DNA of 64,000 nucleotides, taken from Halalkaliarchaeum desulfuricum. Its GTDB lineage: Archaea; Halobacteriota; Halobacteria; Halobacteriales; Haloferacaceae. A program made the translations under genes and the position numbers. Every line of letters begins with the position of its first letter. Positions within the stretch are counted from its first letter, which is position 1. Of this stretch, positions 8,721-16,598 are shown one piece after another. The stretch is from assembly GCF_002952775.1 (NCBI RefSeq), contig NZ_CP025066.1, positions 1,302,001 to 1,366,000 on the forward strand, given 5' to 3'. A model generated the notes under the pieces. The model saw only the letters and a list, made by a program, of their open reading frames with translations. It did no database searches and was not told the DNA's origin.

Positions 8721-9053
8721 TCACGTCGTCACGACGCAGTACCCACGTTGCGGGCGATCGAGCCGTCCAGTTGGATCGAGAAGCACGGCCTGGTGCCAGT
8801 ATCGATCCCCATCTGCGTCGAGTTCGACGTCAGTGACGGCGCCAGAGGTGGCGGAGACACGGGGTTCCTTGGCCGTTGCGAGGTGCGCAGCCACGTACGT
8901 CTCGACGTCGGCGAGGGCCTCTTCGTCGTCAGTGTGCGGTTCACACCGGCGATTGACGACGTTGTGGGCGTCACTGATGAAGGCCATCAGGGCCGAATCG
9001 TCGAGTTCCGTCTCGAGCACCTCAGCAACGTCGTGGGGAGTTACGCGTGTCAT
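8721..9053 (-). CDS. Head-tail connector (adaptor) protein
   Basis: The 110-residue protein directly follows the major capsid gene and has the short helical outline of head-tail adaptors: HDVAEVLETELDDSALMAFI, then VVNRRCEP and a long helix ALADVETYVAAHLATAKEP. Adaptors bind the portal ring after DNA packaging and connect it to the stopper. The assignment rests on helix pattern, size and position. Confidence 0.65.
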   Translation of the reverse strand: MTRVTPHDVAEVLETELDDSALMAFISDAHNVVNRRCEPHTDDEEALADVETYVAAHLATAKEPRVSATSGAVTDVELDADGDRYWHQAVLLDPTGRLDRPQRGYCVVTT

Positions 9054-9126
9054 TTTCTGGATATGAAAGGGGGGAGTATGTCAGATGGGGACAAGTGACG
9101 TCGAAGGAATGGAGGAAGTAGCCGAC

Positions 9127-9960
9127 TTAGCCCTCGATCTTGACGCCGGCTTCGGGCCGGACTGTCTTCCAGCCCATCCGGGTACGAACCTGGACGACGC
9201 GCTTGTTCTCCGACTCCTCTTCGTACTCCTGGCTCGTCATGGCCTCACGCTCGGACTCGATTCCGTACCGGCCCGAGTCGAACATGACGGCTTCGCCGGC
9301 ACCGATGTGTCCGTTGTCGTCGACGAAGACGTCGAGGCCAGCCAGCTCGCCGAACGCACCGTCGCGGACGACGTCGTCGCCCATCTCGGACGCACGGGTA
9401 AACTCGTCGGACTTCATCAGATCGCCCTTCGATTCGGGCGAGACGACGAGGATGTCGGGATCGAACGACTCGGACTCGAGTGCCGTCATCGCATCGATAG
9501 CGTCGGCGTACTTGAGTTCACCACTGGCATCGCCGATGATGTCTTCCTGGAGGTTGACGTAGTCACCTTCGCCGTCAGTCTTGGAGACTTCCTCGTAGGC
9601 AGCCTCGTCGAGGGCATCGGCGAGATCCTCGGCTCGCTCCTCAGTGTGGAGGGCGATGACGTCCAGGAGCGCGTCCTGGATGGACTCGTAGGTGAGCTCG
9701 ACTTCGACACCGTACTTTTCGTGCTCGACGGTGACTTTGCGCGTCGCGTCACCGGCGGACGGGTACTCGGTGCCTTCGTCGACGACACCGGCAGCGCGCT
9801 CCTCGTCGAGAACGGGGATCTCGACAGTGTTGGAGTCGATGTCGGTGCTGTCGATCTGGCGGAATGCCTGTCGCCAGACACGGTTGCTCTGGGCGTACTC
9901 TTCGACTTCGGCGCGAACTGCTTCCTGATCGATAACGTCGTTGGAAAGGATAGTACTCAT
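9127..9960 (-). CDS. Major capsid protein, HK97 fold
   Basis: The 277-residue protein follows the protease gene. Landmarks of the HK97 fold are visible: an N-terminal helix, the strand VEIPVLDEERAAG with EGTEYPSAGDATRKVTVEHE (E-loop region), a long spine helix ALLDVIALHTEERAEDLADA, the P-domain strand DILVVSPESKGDLMK, and the end GDDVVRDGAFGELAGLDVFV. The C-terminus is EENKR-type beta (NKRVVQVRTRMGWKTVRPEA). Two hairpins lie upstream at 9977-10059. The protein forms the shell around the scaffold encoded in the neighbouring gene. Confidence 0.92.
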   Translation of the reverse strand: MSTILSNDVIDQEAVRAEVEEYAQSNRVWRQAFRQIDSTDIDSNTVEIPVLDEERAAGVVDEGTEYPSAGDATRKVTVEHEKYGVEVELTYESIQDALLDVIALHTEERAEDLADALDEAAYEEVSKTDGEGDYVNLQEDIIGDASGELKYADAIDAMTALESESFDPDILVVSPESKGDLMKSDEFTRASEMGDDVVRDGAFGELAGLDVFVDDNGHIGAGEAVMFDSGRYGIESEREAMTSQEYEEESENKRVVQVRTRMGWKTVRPEAGVKIEG

Positions 9961-9976
9961 TGTTGGAGGGAATGAA

Positions 9977-10059
9977 GCTGTCAGCGGGGTGACAGCAATT
10001 CAAGGGTGCTCTCAGCGAACTGAAAGCGGAAAATGGTGCGAGCGACAACCCGCGCTCGC
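9977..10059 (-). promoter_or_regulatory. Two hairpins in the leader of the capsid gene
   Basis: A perfect 7-bp stem GCTGTCA/TGACAGC lies at 9977-9996 with a 6-base loop, and a second 7-bp stem GCGAGCG/CGCTCGC at 10038-10059 with an 8-base loop. They fill the 118-base gap between the protease and capsid genes. The arrangement matches that before the tail tube gene, so both abundant virion proteins have a double-hairpin leader. Confidence 0.55.
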
Positions 10060-10078
10060 GGTGGGTAGAAGACTCTAC

Positions 10079-11287
10079 TTAGGAACGAAGCTCTTCGAGA
10101 CGCTCCTCGGCGTCAGCCTTGGCAGCGTCCCACCCGAGCTCGTCGTAGTTCTCGATCTTGCTCTCGAGTGCAGCGATTTCGGACTCGACGTCCTCATCGT
10201 CGCTGGTGGAGAGCTCCGACTCGGCGTCCCCAGTCTGGGGCGCCGGCGTCGCTTCGGCCTCGGAGGTATCCTCGTCGGAGACGAGGGAGGCCTCGGCTTC
10301 GTCGAACTTCTCGCGAAGCTCGTCGAACGAGAACTTCTCGGCTAGCTCGGCAGCCTCGAAGGGGGTACCCTCCGAGAGCTGTCCAGCATACTCGAGACGG
10401 ACACTCTGGAGTTCCTTCCGGAGCTCCTGGTTCTCGGCACGGAGGGACTCGAGTTCCTCTCGGAGCTCTGCCTCCTCGAGATCAGCGTCAGCGTCCGCCT
10501 CTTCGGCTTCAGCCTCTGCTTCTTCGGTGTCCTCAACCTCGGCCTCGTCGGCTTCAACCTCCGCCTCAGTCTCTTCCACCTCCGCCTCGTCGGCTTCGAC
10601 TTCAGCCTCTTCGGTGTCCTCAGCCTCCGTCTCGGATTCGTCGGCTTCGATTGCTTCTTCCTGTTCAGTGTCGTCAGTGTCGTCAGTCATAGATTCATGA
10701 TTCGTAGTGTCAGAACCAGAGTCAGCATCGTCGAGGATCTCCGCCACCTCGTCGGTGGACAGTGAGGCCAGCACTTCGCTGGGAGACTCGCCTGCCTCGA
10801 CGAAGTTCGAAGGAGAACCGCCTCGGGGGACGAGTGAGAGATCGAGGAACTGGACGTCCTCGACGATCAACTCACCCTCGCCGGTGCGCCCACCGTCTCT
10901 GTGGAGGGCGTGAACGGAGACTTCGAGTCGCCCACGGGCGATCTTGGTGGCGAGATCCTCGTCGTCGACTTCCGCCTCGAAGACGATCCCGACGCCGGGT
11001 TCGAAACCAGCGTCGATCACTTCTCCGACAACGGACTCGACGCGATCGTCGTCATGGTTCTTGGTTAGCGGGACACCGACGAGCGACTGTACGGCCTGAC
11101 GGAGCTCATCGCTGGGCCAGAACTTCGGCCCGTTGGCGCCGTGCGTAACCTCGTTGGCGCCGATCGCGACGCCGTGCACGGTGTAGGGCTCCGACTGCCC
11201 CTCGAGTTCCTCACACCGGGCAATCCCGGTGGGCCTCGAAGCGCCAGCCGTGTGCTCGACAGTGTCCTCTGAAGTAGCAGTACTCAT
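10079..11287 (-). CDS. Prohead protease with fused scaffold domain
   Basis: The first 170 residues form a capsid maturation protease: GVPLTKNHDDDRVESVVGEV carries the probable catalytic His78, GRLEVSVHAL the probable Ser124, and FLDLSLVPRGGSPSNFV is typical of the family. Residues 200-295 are almost pure Glu/Asp/Ala/Thr in short repeats, and residues 295-320 form a coiled coil (ELESLRAENQELRKELQS); a second helix ends the protein. This C-terminal part is a scaffold. An in-frame ATG at codon 200 (10688-10690) could give the scaffold alone, as Nu3 does within lambda gene C. The stop is 4 bases before the capsid leader. Confidence 0.88.
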   Translation of the reverse strand: MSTATSEDTVEHTAGASRPTGIARCEELEGQSEPYTVHGVAIGANEVTHGANGPKFWPSDELRQAVQSLVGVPLTKNHDDDRVESVVGEVIDAGFEPGVGIVFEAEVDDEDLATKIARGRLEVSVHALHRDGGRTGEGELIVEDVQFLDLSLVPRGGSPSNFVEAGESPSEVLASLSTDEVAEILDDADSGSDTTNHESMTDDTDDTEQEEAIEADESETEAEDTEEAEVEADEAEVEETEAEVEADEAEVEDTEEAEAEAEEADADADLEEAELREELESLRAENQELRKELQSVRLEYAGQLSEGTPFEAAELAEKFSFDELREKFDEAEASLVSDEDTSEAEATPAPQTGDAESELSTSDDEDVESEIAALESKIENYDELGWDAAKADAEERLEELRS

Positions 11288-11291
11288 TTGT

Positions 11292-11609
11292 CTAAGAAGT
11301 GATAATTACGTCGTGATATCCGTCGTTCGGGAAGGACTCGACGTCGCCGTTGACATATTCGACGACGAATTCAGCGCGATAACGGCCCGGTTCGTCAGTA
11401 TCCTCTTCGTCCCAGGTGTACCGAACGAGGCCGTCTTCGTCGACAACCTCCGCAAGCTCTTCGACGAGTACATCGCCACCTCGAGGAGCACGGAGACGGA
11501 ATAGTATTTCTGCATCACGAAGATCGACAGGATTCCCATCGTTGGATCGAAGTACGGCCTCGATCTGAGGGGAGGTGTCTCCGGCCTTGAGGTGGAACGA
11601 TTCACTCAT
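11292..11609 (-). CDS. BppU-like Ig-domain protein
   Basis: The 105-residue protein resembles the N-terminal domain of the BppU baseplate family: DTSPQIEAVLRSNDGNPVDL, AEILFRLRAPRGGDV, LVRYTWDEEDTDEPGRYRAE and an ending FPNDGYHDVIIT. Such small Ig-like domains are frequent in tail and baseplate proteins. Its location upstream of the protease, away from the tail genes, is unusual. It could decorate the capsid or support the propeller proteins encoded next to it. The stop lies 4 bases before the protease start. Confidence 0.6.
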   Translation of the reverse strand: MSESFHLKAGDTSPQIEAVLRSNDGNPVDLRDAEILFRLRAPRGGDVLVEELAEVVDEDGLVRYTWDEEDTDEPGRYRAEFVVEYVNGDVESFPNDGYHDVIITS

Positions 11610-11622
11610 CGGAAATCACCAC

Positions 11623-12012
11623 TTACTCGAGTTCCATCCCGACGTTCGACAGATCCAGCGTGTCGATCGAACCGAGATTGTACGTCTGATCCAGCGCGTT
11701 GGTGAAGATCAGATCGCCGGATACGTCGTCTCGAACGTAGACGTAGTCGATCTCACGCTCGGCGTCGCTCACCTGGAACGACAGCCCACCCATCGTCACC
11801 TCAGCGTTATTGTCGGCGTTCTGCTCTACTTCGGGATCGTCGACAGTCTGCGGTTCGTAGTCGTCACCATCCGGCTCAGTGGTGATGTCGCCGTAGGTGC
11901 TATCCTCGGTGAGTTGATCGGTACTATCATCGAAGAGCCCCACATCGACAGTGCGCCCATCAAAGGCGTCGTCGAGGACAAGGAGCTCACCTTCGTTGTG
12001 GAGATGTGCCAT
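11623..12012 (-). CDS. Small virion-associated protein, first gene after the second late promoter
   Basis: The 129-residue acidic protein has no recognised domain. The start MAHLHNEGELLVLDDAFDGR and a segment VDVGLFDDSTDQLTEDS look like the N-terminal module of viral structural proteins, and the C-terminus is beta-rich (GDLIFTNALDQTYNLG, LDLSNVGMELE). It is the first gene downstream of the repeated promoter element at 12088-12143, with a leader of about 50-75 bases. It is likely co-transcribed with the BppU-like, protease and capsid genes. Confidence 0.5.
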   Translation of the reverse strand: MAHLHNEGELLVLDDAFDGRTVDVGLFDDSTDQLTEDSTYGDITTEPDGDDYEPQTVDDPEVEQNADNNAEVTMGGLSFQVSDAEREIDYVYVRDDVSGDLIFTNALDQTYNLGSIDTLDLSNVGMELE

Positions 12013-12087
12013 GTGTAGTCAGAATCGGATTACGAATCGCTGTGGCGAGAGTATCGGGTTCCCGATACGACGCGGAAAAAAGTGCGC

Positions 12088-12143
12088 TCGTACTATACTA
12101 TACGCACGCCAACCACCTTACACTTCGGCGTCAAAAGGGTAGC
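12088..12143 (-). promoter_or_regulatory. Late promoter element, copy A
   Basis: This 56-bp block matches 21496-21551 at about 41 of 56 positions without gaps. Read leftward it holds GCCGAAGTGTAAGGT, then 13 bases later GTATAGTATAGTACGA as a TATA region. Transcription would start near 12065 and read the 129-residue protein gene and the capsid genes. The upstream conserved half is outside any TATA/BRE need and looks like an activator site. Confidence 0.65.
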
Positions 12144-12151
12144 ATGAACCG

Positions 12152-14431
12152 CTATTCGTCGTCAGAACCCTGGTACTCTCTCACGTCCATTTCGTTCGCA
12201 CCATCCCCAGTGAGATCGGCATCTCTCCGGCCAGTGTTCGTCGTCAGTTGATTGCCGGGCGTACTCACCCGACTAATTCGGGGGCCGAACTCGATGCCAG
12301 TATTGAGGATGGCCGAGATACTATACTTCTGGACAGCGACGAGGGTGATCCCGTTGGAATCGACAGCCAGCGGAGTTCCATCGACGTCAACCAGGATCCC
12401 AGTTCCGTCCGTTCGAGTTTCCACGGGAGGTGTGTAGGGACTGGCACTCCCGGTGGTGATGGACGCAGTCGGAGTCGTCCACGTCTCCATTTCGCCAACA
12501 GAGAGGGCGCTGGTTGCCGTCACGGGCTCTCCGATGGCATCGATGAAGTGTCTGCCGTGGATTTCGAGGAACGTCGCTGAAGCCGACGTAGTGGATCCTG
12601 CGCCGGATGTCTCGGCGTAGATTTCTCCGACGGATGGAGTCCCCGTCGCGTCTATCTTGACGGCCCCGGTGCTCTGTGCACTGTGAGCCTGAACTGCCGT
12701 CGGAGTCCCAGTCGCCGTGATGGTGTTGGTATGGAACTCGTCCATCCTGGTGGATGGAGTGAACAACGTCGTCTGGACGTTCACAGCGTCACCAGCAGCG
12801 TAGACGCCTTGGGAACCAGTGGTTCCAAGGCTCGAACCGGACGCCGTTGCCGTCGTTGTCATCGCACCAGATTGTGCTGTTGTCACTCCACCGGGGCTGG
12901 CCGGCGCCGACACAGCTCCTGCTCCAGTGGGACTGGGTACTGCTGTGCTCGAGGCCGACGGAGCAGTCGACGCTCCGCTGGACGCAACGACGTTCGCGGA
13001 GGAATCCATCGACGCCGTCGGTGATGGCGAACTCAGTGATCCGGAAGCAGACGTCTCGAGGGCTTGAAGCCCAGCTGTGGCTTCGTCGGACTCCCACATA
13101 TCCGGGAATCCACCGACGGGTGGGTACGACACGAGATCTCTTGTTAATCCACCGTCATCCGTTACATGGACAACATCAATTAGTTCTCCACTATCGGAGA
13201 GTTGGTGGATTTCGTAGCTTTCAGTGGTGTCGTCCTCAAGATGGACAAAGACACCGTCGGTGAGAGTCGGATCTATGGCATAGTGTGTATCACCAGCCGA
13301 ATACGTCCAGACGAATTCATCGGCGTCCCAGTCGTACTTGTAGACGGAGTCCCCGTCGTTGAGGTAAAGATAGCCGTCACGATCGATCGCCTCCAAGTCG
13401 AACCCGTAGGGAATATCACGTGTTTCGACGACAGTGCCATCAGAAATGTCTAGCTTCTTGATTTCGTACCCATCTTCAGATAAGACGTAGACGTATTCGT
13501 TGGCGCAGTCGACAGTAATTCCGCGTGGTTGATCGACATCTGTGCTCCACACCTCTTCCCCATCCGGATTGATCTTCGTTACGACATCATCCCAATTGTT
13601 GGATGGATAGTAGTTGCCAGCCGGATCGGTGGCACTCCCTTTAACATCGTATGCCAAACCAACTTCTTTCCACAGTAGTTCTCCAGTGTCTTTGTCCAGT
13701 TGTAAAGTGGCCCCGTCATCATTGGCATACACATATCCCGCTTCCGAAACAACAATTGTATCAAGAGAATCATCGGGACTCTCACTCCACCGTTCGTTCC
13801 CGGAGGAATCGTACGACGTGATTACGCTTCCCTCTCTTGTATAGAGATTGAACTCGTCGTCGATAGCAAGTGCATCGGGATAGTCGTCGACTTCCCACTC
13901 GACGTTGCCGTTGCTATCCACTGCGACGATCTGCATGTCCATGATCGCATAGTTGATGTCGGGAGCATCAGGCTCCTGCATCGTGATCGTCGACGGTGGT
14001 TTGAGTCTCGACGTAGAAGTGATGGGCGAAGCTGTCCCCATTCGTTCTGTGTTACTACTGGGAGACAACAGTGTCGCCGTGCCTACGATAGGAGAAGATT
14101 CGACAGATTGGATTTTCTTGTGTAATGCTGTGTTCAACACCGATGTCGCTGTAATCGACGGAGAGGATGCCGATGTCTGGGCGCCAACCCCTGGGATTGA
14201 GGTGGAGACAGTGGCATCCACGGGGGTGGAAATGGGGGATGAGTTCGTCGTCGAGATCGTATCCGTCTGTGTCGATGTAGCAGTCACTGATGTTGCCGAT
14301 GCAGCGATCACACCTTCAGTGCTCCCCTGCGCAGTATTCTGATCTGTCGTCGCTACAATCGGGCTTGCAGTAGCTGTGACTGTTTCTTCATCATCTTCGC
14401 CGAAGGTGTGGGGGAACTCAAAAATAGCCAT
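12152..14431 (-). CDS. Beta-propeller protein with Ser/Thr/Ala repeats, virion fibre candidate
   Basis: The 759-residue protein has three parts. Residues 1-150 are low-complexity Ser/Thr/Ala with recurring short units such as TATASPI and TASPITSTS. Residues 150-450 form a PQQ/WD-type propeller with repeated blades (VDSNGNVEWEVDDYPDALAI, ITSYDSSGNERWSE, KINPDGEEVWSTDVDQPRGI). Residues 460-690 return to Ser/Thr/Ala-rich units such as TATGTP. The ending is MDVREYQGSDDE. Such architecture suits an extended surface protein that could bind a receptor. The Thr/Ser content would allow O-glycosylation. It lies between the MuF and capsid genes, not with tail genes. A homologous propeller gene follows upstream. 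Confidence 0.6.
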   Translation of the reverse strand: MAIFEFPHTFGEDDEETVTATASPIVATTDQNTAQGSTEGVIAASATSVTATSTQTDTISTTNSSPISTPVDATVSTSIPGVGAQTSASSPSITATSVLNTALHKKIQSVESSPIVGTATLLSPSSNTERMGTASPITSTSRLKPPSTITMQEPDAPDINYAIMDMQIVAVDSNGNVEWEVDDYPDALAIDDEFNLYTREGSVITSYDSSGNERWSESPDDSLDTIVVSEAGYVYANDDGATLQLDKDTGELLWKEVGLAYDVKGSATDPAGNYYPSNNWDDVVTKINPDGEEVWSTDVDQPRGITVDCANEYVYVLSEDGYEIKKLDISDGTVVETRDIPYGFDLEAIDRDGYLYLNDGDSVYKYDWDADEFVWTYSAGDTHYAIDPTLTDGVFVHLEDDTTESYEIHQLSDSGELIDVVHVTDDGGLTRDLVSYPPVGGFPDMWESDEATAGLQALETSASGSLSSPSPTASMDSSANVVASSGASTAPSASSTAVPSPTGAGAVSAPASPGGVTTAQSGAMTTTATASGSSLGTTGSQGVYAAGDAVNVQTTLFTPSTRMDEFHTNTITATGTPTAVQAHSAQSTGAVKIDATGTPSVGEIYAETSGAGSTTSASATFLEIHGRHFIDAIGEPVTATSALSVGEMETWTTPTASITTGSASPYTPPVETRTDGTGILVDVDGTPLAVDSNGITLVAVQKYSISAILNTGIEFGPRISRVSTPGNQLTTNTGRRDADLTGDGANEMDVREYQGSDDE

Positions 14432-14456
14432 GGGCTGATCCGGATGTTATCCAGTA

Positions 14457-15584
14457 TTAGTCAATACGTCGCCACTGATCGCCATCACTTACGTACGTTT
14501 CAGCCGTCTTCTCAAACTCATAAATGAATATCTCACTGTCTTCACCATACCCAGCAGAGTTTCCTACGAACAGGTGAGATCCAGCATATTGAGTATCACC
14601 AGCTGATTGTAAGTCAGTACTCACTTCATCTAAGACAGTACCTGTCGCTCGATCGGTGACTAAGGTGTTATTATCTTGATCTGTCGAAAATACGTACTCG
14701 TCGCTCATTGACACACCATACACTCTATCAGTATGTTGTTCGTGTTCCCAAATTACAGAAGGTTCGTCTCCAAGTAAATCAAAGTAGACAAGCTTATTTC
14801 CGTCAGATCCCGTTACAGCGTACTCTGAATCAACTTCTGTAGCTCTTACACGCTCATCGTGTAGATCTTCACTACTCCATTCTAGGTAGATCCCCCATCC
14901 AACATAGCAATCAACTGTACCATCATCGTTGCCAATGATTATGTGAGGATCGAGATCTGGTTCGAACTCATCAGCGCCAATACTCCATGCCCACCCATCA
15001 TGTTCTTCGTCGCTGTCTAGTGATTCCTCCTCTAAGTCCCACTCGTGAATTGTCGGATTTTCGTCAAAATCAACTGTGGCAGCATACGGAGTACTCCCAC
15101 GTGTGTATGAGGCAATCCCATCTTCGAACACCCCAACGTCTTCTTTCCACTCTGTCTCGACAGAATCCGGATCAACCACCTCAATATCTTCAGAGTGTAT
15201 TAGTACAATACTGTCATCCTGGGAGTTATACGCAATACCATCGATAGAAGTATAGTCATTATCGTACGTCCACACTTCATCGAGTGTTGTAGCATCATAC
15301 GCAACTAACTCCTCTTCGTTTACACCAACGTATACTAGATCCCGACTCTCGTCGAAATCAGCAGGCATGTCCATTCCCCCACTGTGGATCACCCGCTTTA
15401 CTTCAGCAGGATTGATAGTACTCTCGTCTACACTCGGACGGGCCCACAAATCTCCTTCGTTGCCTACAGATGGCTCATCTTCTTGAACCTCTGATAGCGC
15501 GCGACTCAACTGATCATCGACGTGATCGTTCCACTCATCCGACGGGAGCTCATCGCCCTCTTCTTTCTCTTCGTCCCAAGCCAT
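14457..15584 (-). CDS. Second beta-propeller virion protein
   Basis: The 375-residue protein begins EEKEEGDELPSDEWNDHVDD, a lead-in typical of viral fibres, followed by a propeller of repeated blades (RDLVYVGVNEEELVAYDATT, DEVWTYDNDYTSIDGIAYNS, SVIWEHEQHTDRVYGVSMSD). It ends TYVSDGDQWRRID, an ending often seen in fibre proteins. The DNA is clearly more AT-rich than the flanking head genes, which suggests recent acquisition or diversifying exchange. It is probably a fibre or capsid-attached receptor-binding protein. No enzymatic residues are evident. Confidence 0.6.
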   Translation of the reverse strand: MAWDEEKEEGDELPSDEWNDHVDDQLSRALSEVQEDEPSVGNEGDLWARPSVDESTINPAEVKRVIHSGGMDMPADFDESRDLVYVGVNEEELVAYDATTLDEVWTYDNDYTSIDGIAYNSQDDSIVLIHSEDIEVVDPDSVETEWKEDVGVFEDGIASYTRGSTPYAATVDFDENPTIHEWDLEEESLDSDEEHDGWAWSIGADEFEPDLDPHIIIGNDDGTVDCYVGWGIYLEWSSEDLHDERVRATEVDSEYAVTGSDGNKLVYFDLLGDEPSVIWEHEQHTDRVYGVSMSDEYVFSTDQDNNTLVTDRATGTVLDEVSTDLQSAGDTQYAGSHLFVGNSAGYGEDSEIFIYEFEKTAETYVSDGDQWRRID

Positions 15585-15653
15585 TGTGTTATTGTAAATT
15601 CAGAATGCGTTTGTTCGGCAGCAGTACTGTCTGTGATGCGACAAAATCCCAAC

Positions 15654-16487
15654 TCAGTCGTCGACGATCGGCACCCATGCGCACCGACATCGTGGGTGAA
15701 TCGGCAGCCTCCCTCGTGCTTCCTCGATCGTGTACGTGTTCCCCTGCAGCGAGGCACACTGCGGACACACCCGATTATCTCCGGCTGTACGGTGCTCGAC
15801 GTCGGCCTGTACCTCGGTGAAGCCTTCCGATTCCAGCCTGTCCAGCGTGCCCTCTGCGTGACAGTGGATGATCTCAGTCTGGGCCAACGTTCGGGCTCGG
15901 TTCATCCCGACAGCATCGACACGATCGTTGAGCTCACTGGCTGCCTTCCTCGGATTCCACCCTTGCGAGATCGCGTTCGAGAGTTCCCTGGAGATCTGCG
16001 TATCCATCTCCTGAGTAATTCCCTCAAGTCCGTCGTAGGCCCGGGTGTACAGGATCTCGATCTTCGACGAGTGGATTGGTTGGTTGAACACCTGCTCCAG
16101 ATTGTCGAGCTTCTCAGCGTCGACTCCTGCCTGTCGAAGGTTTGCACCGGTGTCGGTGACACCCTTCGCGTAGGCCTTCTGGACGTACTGTGAGTGCCAC
16201 GCATCTCCAGATCGAATCGCACTTTCGTCCGTCGTCTCGAGGATTCCCTCGTCGATCCGTTCGCGGAGCCACGCCTGGAAGCGCTGACGCTTCTCACTGT
16301 CGGACAGGAACTCGAAGTCACGTGGGTTCGGAGCCTGATTGACAGCCTGCTGGCTCCCGAGATGGAGAACATCTAGTTCCTCGACTGCTTCGCGAACGTC
16401 GCCCTTCAGAGCACGGAATCGTTTGTTAACTTCTGCCTCGAAGTCTCCTCGAAGAGTACGGGTTCTCGTCGGATCTGTAGTTGTCAC
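15654..16487 (-). CDS. Minor head protein, SPP1 gp7 / MuF family
   Basis: The protein contains the MuF domain: RARTLAQTEIIHCHAEGTLD, then RTAGDNRVCPQCASLQGNTY and the close RLPIHPRCRCAWVPIV. Cys and His residues in CPQC and HPRCRC may bind a metal. The family sits near the portal inside the head. The frame extends upstream to a TTG at 16565, but residues before VTTTDPTRTRTLRGDF look random, so the GTG at 16487 is preferred, giving 277 residues. The upstream part of the frame overlaps the inverted repeat at 16558-16598. The gene follows the portal gene, as usual. Confidence 0.85.
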   Translation of the reverse strand: MTTTDPTRTRTLRGDFEAEVNKRFRALKGDVREAVEELDVLHLGSQQAVNQAPNPRDFEFLSDSEKRQRFQAWLRERIDEGILETTDESAIRSGDAWHSQYVQKAYAKGVTDTGANLRQAGVDAEKLDNLEQVFNQPIHSSKIEILYTRAYDGLEGITQEMDTQISRELSNAISQGWNPRKAASELNDRVDAVGMNRARTLAQTEIIHCHAEGTLDRLESEGFTEVQADVEHRTAGDNRVCPQCASLQGNTYTIEEARGRLPIHPRCRCAWVPIVDD

Positions 16488-16557
16488 GGAGGTTGTGTGG
16501 TGGTGAGTGTCAGTTGGAAGCCGGTGCAGAGTGCGACGAAGTGGAGACGGATCGAAG

Positions 16558-16598
16558 TTAACCAACAGTCTCCATCAGAAACGACGAGTGTTGGTTAA
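16558..16598. repeat. 41-bp inverted repeat, copy 1 (portal-MuF junction)
   Basis: TTAACCAACA at 16558-16567 is the exact reverse complement of TGTTGGTTAA at 16589-16598, with a 21-base spacer. The portal stop codon lies inside the right arm. The same arms with the same total span recur at 32491-32531. It could be an operator for a dimeric regulator or an RNA hairpin. Confidence 0.75.
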
